The notes below the pieces were generated by a model. That model was not told the DNA's origin. It searched no databases and worked only from the letters and a program-made list of their open reading frames with translations. Shown in pieces: positions 7,079 to 12,699 of a stretch of 15,428 nucleotides of DNA (its first letter is position 1; every line of letters starts with the position of its first letter). The position numbers and the translations under genes are program-made. Where the stretch lies: the NCBI GenBank assembly GCA_964431205.1, contig CAYSIX010000085.1, positions 1 to 15,428 of the forward strand. Direction: 5' to 3'. The DNA is from CAYSIX01 sp964431205. Lineage in GTDB: Bacteria > Planctomycetota > Phycisphaerae > Phycisphaerales > Phycisphaeraceae.

Positions 7079-7242
7079 CGGGTCTAACGTCCGCGATCGC
7101 ATCGTATTGCCGATCGGGCCCCGACGCCGCCGCGTCCGGTAACCACGCCCGACACGACCCTGGACGGCCGTGGGTCCACGGCGGGTCCGGCTTGTAGGCT
7201 TGCTCGGGTGTGGCGCGTCGCCCGGTCCCGGCGGCTTGACCG
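7079..7242. other. purD-sigma spacer with a short hairpin
   Basis: The 164-base spacer holds one perfect 7-bp hairpin, GCCGTGG-GT-CCACGGC (7167-7182), downstream of the purD stop and upstream of the sigma gene. It may help end the purD transcript, but there is no T-run. No gene is seen. Confidence 0.3.
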
Positions 7243-8556
7243 TCATCCGGCCGATCGCGTCGTCGCATGCATGACCCGGTGGCCGATGTCCCGCCGGAAA
7301 TACGCCCCTTCGAAGTGGATCTTGTCGCACGCGGCGTTGGCCTTGGCCTGGGCGTCCGCGAGCGTGTCGGCCAGCGCACAGACGTTCAGCACCCGACCGC
7401 CCGCCGTCACCAGCGCCCCGTCCTTCTGCCGCTTCGTGCCCGCGTGGAACACGGTCACGTCGGGGTCGGCCTCGGCGTCCTCGATGCCCGTGATCGGCTG
7501 GCCCCTGGCGTACTCGCCGGGGTACCCGCCGCTGGCCATCACCACGCAGCACGCCACGCGCTCGTCCCACGACAGCTCGACCTCGTCCAGCCGCCCCTCG
7601 CACGTGGCGATCATCAGCTCCAGCAGGTCCCCGCGCAGCCGCGTCATCAGCGGCTGGCACTCCGGGTCGCCGAAGCGGCAGTTGAACTCGAGCACCTTCG
7701 GCCCCCCGGCGGTCAGCATCAGCCCCGCGTACAGCACACCGCGGTACGTCACCCCGTCGCGACGCATCGCGTCCACGATCGGCACGAGCACCTCCCGCTC
7801 GACCAGCCGCATCACGGCATCGGTGGCGATCGGCGTCGGGCAGTACGCGCCCATCCCGCCCGTGTTCGGGCCCGTGTCCCCCTCGCCCACCTGCTTGTGG
7901 TCCTGCGTCGGGTCCAGCGTGTAGATGTTCTGCCCGTCGACCAGCGCCAGCACCGACAGCTCCTGCCCGACCAGCCGTTCCTCGACGACGACGGTTTCGC
8001 CCGCCTCGCCGAACTCCCTGGCGACCAGACAGCGGCGGAGCGCGGCGATCGCGTCGTCGGCGTCGTCACAGACGATCGCGCCCTTGCCCTTGGCCAGGCC
8101 CGCGGCCTTGACGACGACCGGCGTCTCGCGGTTTTCGACGTAACGCACCGCCGCGCCATAGTCGGTGAACACGCGGGCGTCGGCCGTCGGGATCGACGCG
8201 GCGCGCATGAGCTGCTTGGCGAAGGCCTTGTCCGCCTCGAGCCGGGCCGCGTCCGCCGTCGGCCCGAACACCCAACGCCCCGGCCGCGCCAGCCGGTCCG
8301 CCAGACCGGCGCACAGCGGGTCCTCCGGCCCGATCACGACCAGATCGACCTTGTTCTCCCGGCAGAACCAGTCGATCGCGTCGGCGTTCTTGGTGTTCAC
8401 CGGCTCGACCGGCAGGCTCACGTTCTCGCCCAGCGCCGCCGTCCCCCCGTTGCCGGGCGCGAAGTACAGTCGCCCGCAGCGCTTCGACTGCCTGAGCTTC
8501 CAGCCCAGCGCGTGCTCGCGTCCCCCGCCGCCGATGATCAGGGTGTTCACCGCCAT
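7243..8556 (-). CDS. purD: Phosphoribosylamine-glycine ligase (GAR synthetase)
   Basis: This 437-residue enzyme of purine synthesis joins glycine to 5-phosphoribosylamine using ATP. The N-domain opens with IIGGGGREHAL (7-17). The ATP-grasp part shows VVVKAAGLAKGKGA (147-160), the family signature GPNTGGMGAYCP (229-240) and EFNCRFGDPECQPLM (290-304) with metal-binding Glu/Asn residues. The C-domain runs to residue 437, close to the usual 420-430. ATG 8556 gives the exact family start. Further open frame upstream has no similarity. No Shine-Dalgarno is seen, but TAAGCTGG stands five bases before the ATG, as at dtd. It is a single housekeeping gene between the glycosylation and sigma blocks. Confidence 0.97.
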   Translation of the reverse strand: MAVNTLIIGGGGREHALGWKLRQSKRCGRLYFAPGNGGTAALGENVSLPVEPVNTKNADAIDWFCRENKVDLVVIGPEDPLCAGLADRLARPGRWVFGPTADAARLEADKAFAKQLMRAASIPTADARVFTDYGAAVRYVENRETPVVVKAAGLAKGKGAIVCDDADDAIAALRRCLVAREFGEAGETVVVEERLVGQELSVLALVDGQNIYTLDPTQDHKQVGEGDTGPNTGGMGAYCPTPIATDAVMRLVEREVLVPIVDAMRRDGVTYRGVLYAGLMLTAGGPKVLEFNCRFGDPECQPLMTRLRGDLLELMIATCEGRLDEVELSWDERVACCVVMASGGYPGEYARGQPITGIEDAEADPDVTVFHAGTKRQKDGALVTAGGRVLNVCALADTLADAQAKANAACDKIHFEGAYFRRDIGHRVMHATTRSAG

Positions 8557-8563
8557 GGCGTCC

Positions 8564-8569
8564 AGCTTA
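8564..8569 (-). promoter_or_regulatory. Possible leaderless -10 element of purD
   Basis: TAAGCT on the - strand ends exactly seven bases before the purD ATG, within TAAGCTGG, identical in sequence and spacing to the dtd site. The absence of a Shine-Dalgarno sequence fits a leaderless transcript. No clear -35 box is present. Confidence 0.35.
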
Positions 8570-8657
8570 GCAGGAACCGCGGCGCGGTCGTGTCCGGGCG
8601 AGCCCGAGGGCGGCCGGTCGGGGGGCCCGGTCGCGGCGGCGGGCGATCGCGCGGCGG

Positions 8658-9989
8658 TCAGTAGGCGTTGTGCTTGCGGAGGGGGATCGCTTCGAGGTCG
8701 AGCGAGGCGAGCAGCTCGGCGACGCGCGGCCCGGTGCGCCCGTCGCCGTAGGGGTGGCGGAGGCGGCGCAGGTCGAGGCGCAGGGCGCGGGCGATGGCGT
8801 CGCGGACGGCGTGGCGGCCGTAGGCGCAGTCGATCACGTGGCGGGGCCGTTGCCGGCCGGCCTGGCGCGGGCCGACGTTCACGCACGGCACGCCCAACGC
8901 CGCGGCTTCGATCAGCCCCGCCGATGAGTTGCCCACCAGCACGCGCGCCCCGGCCAGCAGCGACAGGAAGCGTGCCCGCGGCACGTGTTCGATGAACGCG
9001 AAACGGTCCGGTTTTCTCCCCCTCGCCCCGGGAGAGGGCCGGGGAGAGGGCGGAACGACGTGGGCGCCCGTCGCGCGGGTGATCGTCGGCCCATTCGCCA
9101 CGGTCGCCAGCGACCGTGGCACCGGGCCGAGAAGGTTGTGCACCGCCGCGCGAATGCCCGCCGACCCGGGATCGTGGTTGGGCCCGATGACGAGCGCTCT
9201 GGGTTCTGACGTGACTTCAAGCGTGGGCAGCGTGTCGCGGACGGCGGCGAGCGTCCCGGCCATCCACCGCCGCTCCTGCGCGTCGCGCTCGCCGATCGGG
9301 TGCTGGAGCACGAGGATCGGCGGGGCGTCCGGCGCGGGCTCGACGCCGCGAAGCCCGTCCATCGCCGGCGAGCCGACGGTCACGACGCGCTCGGGCGGCT
9401 CGCCCATGCGGATCAGGCGACGGCGGCTCTCGGCCGTCGCGGGCAGATGCAGGTGCGCCAGCTTGCTGATCGCGTGGCGCATGGCCTCGTCGGCGACGCC
9501 CTCGGCCCGGTCGCCGGCGTGCAGGTGCGCCACGCGATGCCCGCCGATGCTCGCCGCGCTCGCCGCCGCGAACGCCTCGATCCGATCGCCCAGCACGAGC
9601 ACCACGTCCGGCCGCAGCCCGGCGAAAGCGCGTGTGAAGCCGTCGATCCCCCGCGCCACCGCCTTGGCGTCGGCGGCGCGGCCCGTCTCGCCCCGCCGCT
9701 GCATCGGCACCCGCGCGTCGATGGTAAAACCCGCGGCACGCACGTCCCGCCACGTGCCCGTGTCCAGGTGCAGCCCCGCCACGACGCAGCGCAGCCGCAG
9801 CCGACGCTCCGCCGCGATCGCGCGCATCACCGGCTCAAGCAGCCCGAACTCGGCCCGGGCGCCCGTCACCACCGCGATCGTCCGCCGACCGCGGGCCGCC
9901 CGCCTCGCCCGACCCGTCGCCCGCGCCGCGCCCGCCGCCTTCGCCGCCGATCGTCGCCGCCGGCCGCGCTGTCGCCCGATCGTTCCCAT
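8658..9989 (-). CDS. neuC: UDP-N-acetylglucosamine 2-epimerase (hydrolysing), NeuC/LegG-like, with repeat-derived insert
   Basis: A 443-residue GT-B-fold enzyme that would convert a UDP-HexNAc to free ManNAc or a diacetylated relative, the first committed step to sialic or legionaminic acid. Family blocks are TIAVVTGARAEFGLL (37-51), LVLGDRIEAF (131-140), HLHAGDRAEGVADEAMRHAI (155-174), SKLAHLHLPATAE (175-187), VTVGSPAMDGL (203-213), LVGNSSAGLIEAAALGVPCV (351-370) and NVGPRQAGRQRP (371-382). Two oddities are seen. Residues 1-35 are an Arg/Ala-rich extension with no family counterpart, overlapping neuA by 155 bases. About 40 residues (290-329) are encoded by a palindromic element and a second GC-rich repeat. 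ATG 9989 is the only start upstream of the first conserved strand. The substrate (ManNAc or bacillosamine-type) is not decidable. Confidence 0.88.
   Translation of the reverse strand: MGTIGRQRGRRRRSAAKAAGAARATGRARRAARGRRTIAVVTGARAEFGLLEPVMRAIAAERRLRLRCVVAGLHLDTGTWRDVRAAGFTIDARVPMQRRGETGRAADAKAVARGIDGFTRAFAGLRPDVVLVLGDRIEAFAAASAASIGGHRVAHLHAGDRAEGVADEAMRHAISKLAHLHLPATAESRRRLIRMGEPPERVVTVGSPAMDGLRGVEPAPDAPPILVLQHPIGERDAQERRWMAGTLAAVRDTLPTLEVTSEPRALVIGPNHDPGSAGIRAAVHNLLGPVPRSLATVANGPTITRATGAHVVPPSPRPSPGARGRKPDRFAFIEHVPRARFLSLLAGARVLVGNSSAGLIEAAALGVPCVNVGPRQAGRQRPRHVIDCAYGRHAVRDAIARALRLDLRRLRHPYGDGRTGPRVAELLASLDLEAIPLRKHNAY
9015..9055. repeat. GC-rich dispersed repeat within neuC
   Basis: The stretch contains CTCCCCCTCGCCCCGGGAG followed by AGGGCCGGGGAGAGGG. 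It is a self-complementary GGGAGAGGG/CCCTCTCCC-type sequence like those found dispersed in many bacterial genomes. Here it is translated on the - strand as PPSPRPSPGARGRK inside neuC, which is typical of a repeat read as protein. Confidence 0.6.
9098..9123 (-). repeat. Palindromic element, copy 4 (half element inside neuC)
   Basis: On the - strand GGTGCCACG opens the perfect hairpin CACGGTCG-CTGG-CGACCGTG (+ strand 9099-9118), the same left half as copies 1-3. No recognisable second hairpin follows. It is read in frame as VPRSLATVA in the neuC product. Confidence 0.75.
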
Positions 9990-10680
9990 GAACCAGCACC
10001 GCCTCGGCCACCAGCCGATCCCGCTCGTTGTCCACGTCGATCACCTCGCCCGGCTCGGTCACCACCGCCCGCCGGTCCACGCCCAGAAACGCGTGCGCAT
10101 CGCCCCCCGCCGAGTCCCGCAGCACCGTCCGCCGCACCACGATCAGCCCGCCGTCGAGCAGGTACAGCGGCGGCAGGTCCTGCCGACGGTCCACGGTGTT
10201 ATCCATAAACGGCTCCAGCCGCGACCCCGCGCCCAGCCGCTTCGTCCAGTACGGGTGCGCCTTGCCCACGTCGCAGACGCTCTGCACGCTGTCGCAGCCG
10301 GTCTCGCGCATCAACGCCACCGCGCGGTCGACCAGCCCCGCCGGCCGCACCGGCACGTTGCCGTAGAGGATCACCACCGGGTCGTACGCCTCGCCCTCGC
10401 CGTGCTCGGCCGCCATCAGCGCGTGCCGCGCCGCGTCGGCGACCGTCGCCCCGTCCGTCGCCAGCTCCGCCGGTCGGTCGATCACCTCCACCCCGCACGA
10501 CCGGCCGATCTCCGCCAACGCGGACCCGTCCGTCGTCAGCACCACGCGATCGACGCACCGGCTGGCCAGCGCGTGGTCGATCGTCCACGCCAGCATCGGC
10601 CGGCCCGCCACCGTCAACGCGTTCTTGCACGGCAGCCCCTTGCTCCCCGCCCGCGCCAGGATCACCGCCAGCACCGCCAT
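9835..10680 (-). CDS. neuA: CMP-N-acylneuraminate (nonulosonate) cytidylyltransferase
   Basis: This 281-residue enzyme activates a sialic-acid-like sugar with CTP to give the CMP-sugar donor for glycosyltransferases. The N-terminus VILARAGSKGLPCKN (6-20) is the CTP-binding LxxRxGSKGxPxKN motif. YGNVPVRPAGLVDRAVALM (106-124), KAHPYW (140-145) and the closing metal/substrate motif EVIDVDNERDRLVAEAVL (212-229) are typical. The known domain ends near residue 229. Residues 231-281 are low-complexity (Gly/Arg/Asp/Ala) and lie wholly over the start of neuC in another frame. ATG 10680 is supported by GAGGA seven bases upstream. Whether the product is CMP-Neu5Ac, CMP-legionaminate or CMP-pseudaminate cannot be decided. 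Confidence 0.9.
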   Translation of the reverse strand: MAVLAVILARAGSKGLPCKNALTVAGRPMLAWTIDHALASRCVDRVVLTTDGSALAEIGRSCGVEVIDRPAELATDGATVADAARHALMAAEHGEGEAYDPVVILYGNVPVRPAGLVDRAVALMRETGCDSVQSVCDVGKAHPYWTKRLGAGSRLEPFMDNTVDRRQDLPPLYLLDGGLIVVRRTVLRDSAGGDAHAFLGVDRRAVVTEPGEVIDVDNERDRLVAEAVLVHGNDRATARPAATIGGEGGGRGAGDGSGEAGGPRSADDRGGDGRPGRVRAA

Positions 10681-10687
10681 GTCGTCT

Positions 10688-10692
10688 TCCTC
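10688..10692 (-). promoter_or_regulatory. Ribosome binding site of neuA
   Basis: GAGGA on the - strand, seven bases before ATG 10680, in TTGAGGAAGACGACATG. It is one of the few strong Shine-Dalgarno sequences in the window and fixes the neuA start. Confidence 0.7.
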
Positions 10693-10756
10693 AACTTGAA
10701 CTTGGAACTCTCATGTTCTCAAACCGACCCGTCGTCGCGGGCCGACCGAACGTAAT

Positions 10757-10895
10757 GGCGAATTTCGAATGCTCGAATGTCGAATGAACGCCCAATGTCT
10801 GACTGACGAATGAGACGGGTCGACAGGCCTTGGGTATTCGACATTTGGCCATTCGTTCGACATTCGAGCATTGGTCCTTCGTGCATTCGGATCCA
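10757..10895. repeat. A+T-richer palindromic spacer repeat of the AATGTCGAATG type
   Basis: The 273-base spacer between the fusion gene and neuA contains a large imperfect palindrome. Perfect 17-bp arms AATGCTCGAATGTCGAA (10768-10784) and its complement (10856-10872) are surrounded by further degenerate copies of GAATG, AATGTC and CGAATGA. Base composition is clearly lower in G+C than the rest of the window. Similar strings are remembered from planctomycete and related genomes. No gene is supported here, and the assembly gap follows on the right. Confidence 0.7.
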
Positions 10896-10932
10896 CGGCA
10901 TGCCCCCGGACGGTTCGCTTGAGTCAACTCGA

Positions 10933-10942
10933 NNNNNNNNNN
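10933..10942. other. Assembly gap (10 N)
   Basis: Ten undetermined bases lie between the palindromic spacer repeat and the stop codon of the fusion gene at 10954. The true length may differ from ten. The position next to a repeat suggests that the assembly broke at a multi-copy sequence. Confidence 0.98.
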
Positions 10943-10953
10943 AATCCGTGCCG

Positions 10954-12699
10954 CTACGGCCGATGCCACTCCCCGCACGACCCGCACAGCGTCAGCTCCG
11001 CGTAGCGGCCCTCCCGGTGCGCCGCCGCCACGCCCGACGCCTTCCGCCAGACGTCGGCCAGCGACTCGATCTTCGCGTCGCCCAGCGCGCCCCGGCCCTG
11101 CCAGTCCTGATCGCACAACGCCACCGTCCCGTCCGACAGCACGCTCATCCGCCGACCGAGCTGCGCACACGGCTCCCGCGCCGGCGGCGTCATGCTCACC
11201 GGGCTCAGCTCCGGCATCAGCCCGCACCCGCACCGCGCCGGCTCCACCACCGCGTGGCCCAGCAGCATCGTCCAACGATCAAAGAACCCCTCCAGGTCGC
11301 CCAGCGTCTCACCCGTCTTGACCATGCGCGGCACCAGCCACGGCACCCCCACCTCACCCGCACCAACGCCCGACGCCCGCGCCTTGCGACCGTCGTACAG
11401 CCGCTGCAGGTTCTCCATCACACGGACGAAACCGTCCACCCCCATGACCCGACGGTACGTCTCGGCCCGGCCCGCGTTGATCCGCACCGCGATCACGTCG
11501 ATCGGCAGCTCGATCAGCCGGTCCAGCGTCGCGTCGTCGCAGAGCAGGTCCGTCTCGATCCCGATGCCCAGCACGCCCGCCTCGACCGCCGCCTCGACCA
11601 GCTCGTCCCACGCCGGGTGCTCCAGCGCGTCGCCCAGCCCGCCGAGCAGCAGCGCCACGTCCGACCCGAAGCCGGGCGACGACACGTTCGCCTCCCGGTC
11701 GGAACCGCGCTTCGCCGCCGCGCCGCCGCCGTTGCCGCCCGCCCCGTCGAGCTGCGCGATGATCCGTCGGCCCAGGTCCACGTCCAGGTCCGGCCGGTCG
11801 AACCTCACGTGATGCTGCGGCGTGATCGACCCGCGCACCGGCCGCCGCGGCGTCAGCTCCAGCGTCACCTGCTGCGGCAGCCGGCGGAACGGCAGGTCGG
11901 GCTCGTCGGCCTCGATCGCCCGGCACGCCTCGACCACCTCCACCGCGCCGGCCGCCTCGAACCGATCGCCCAGCCGCCGCGCGACCGCCCCGATCAGCGC
12001 CGCCCCGCGCGCCGTGTCGTAAATAAACCGTCGATTGCAGTTGCGCACCGCCGGCGGGATCGGCACGTTCGCGTCCCGCCCGATCGGGTCCGGCGTCGGC
12101 GCCTTGGGCTGGTACCCCAGCGCGTGCGCGAACGCCGCGCGGTGCGCGTGAAAATCGGCCAGCACCGCCCGGCTCGTCGCCACGCCCGCCAGCCCCGGCG
12201 GCGCCTGCGTGAACGCGATCTTCATCGCCTCCGGCGCCTCGCGGTGCAGCTTCAACGCCGCCTCGCCCAGCGACGGGTCGAACAGGCACCAGTCCGCCCC
12301 GACGATCAACGCCGCCTCGGCGTCGTGCGCCGCCATCGTCTCGACCAGCGGGCCCGGCGGCAGCAGCTCGTCGAACACGCTCGCGCTGCCCAGCCCGCCC
12401 CGCCACGCCGTCAGGGCCCACTTGCGCGCCGCCCGCCACCGGGCCGTGTCCGCGTCCCTCAAGCCGTTCGGGTCGGCGTGCGTCGCGATCGGCTTGCCCA
12501 CGCGCGCCTCGCCCAACGCCGCCGCCGGGTCCTGGCCCGACGGGTGAACCAGCACGATCCGCTCGACCGACGGCACCGCCGCCATCCGACGCACGGTGTG
12601 CCCCAGCACGGCGCGGTCACCCAGCCGATCGCCCAGCCGCGCCGCCAGGCCCAGCCGCGTCCGCTCCAGGTCCGTCACGATCAGCCCGATCACGCTCAC
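10954..12699 (-). CDS. SpsF-like nucleotidyltransferase fused to a degenerate radical-SAM/SPASM domain
   Basis: A 581-residue two-part protein. Residues 1-190 look like a sugar nucleotidyltransferase of the SpsF/cytidylyltransferase type: VIGLIV, then LGDRAVLGHTVRRMAAV, VERIVLVHP, and VGADWCLFDP in place of the usual GDxPLxDP. Residues about 275-480 have the strand pattern of a radical-SAM barrel (VTLELTPRR, ALLLGGLGDALEHPAW, GIGIETD, VIAVRINA, VPWLVPRMVKT), but no CxxxCxxC is present. The end (485-581) is SPASM-like: C511, C529 (MSVLSDGTVALCDQDWQG), and CGSC at 572-575. GTG 12699 overlaps the maf stop by four bases (GTGA), so translation is probably coupled. It lies in the nonulosonate locus, but its reaction is unknown and the whole may be non-catalytic. 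Confidence 0.7.
   Translation of the reverse strand: MSVIGLIVTDLERTRLGLAARLGDRLGDRAVLGHTVRRMAAVPSVERIVLVHPSGQDPAAALGEARVGKPIATHADPNGLRDADTARWRAARKWALTAWRGGLGSASVFDELLPPGPLVETMAAHDAEAALIVGADWCLFDPSLGEAALKLHREAPEAMKIAFTQAPPGLAGVATSRAVLADFHAHRAAFAHALGYQPKAPTPDPIGRDANVPIPPAVRNCNRRFIYDTARGAALIGAVARRLGDRFEAAGAVEVVEACRAIEADEPDLPFRRLPQQVTLELTPRRPVRGSITPQHHVRFDRPDLDVDLGRRIIAQLDGAGGNGGGAAAKRGSDREANVSSPGFGSDVALLLGGLGDALEHPAWDELVEAAVEAGVLGIGIETDLLCDDATLDRLIELPIDVIAVRINAGRAETYRRVMGVDGFVRVMENLQRLYDGRKARASGVGAGEVGVPWLVPRMVKTGETLGDLEGFFDRWTMLLGHAVVEPARCGCGLMPELSPVSMTPPAREPCAQLGRRMSVLSDGTVALCDQDWQGRGALGDAKIESLADVWRKASGVAAAHREGRYAELTLCGSCGEWHRP

Noticed and set aside
7267..8664. A 465-codon + strand open frame
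   Set aside because: Exact antisense shadow of purD, whose motifs are complete on the other strand.
8929..10755. A 608-codon + strand open frame across neuC and neuA
   Set aside because: Antisense to two genes with strong family motifs; composition is typical of a shadow frame.
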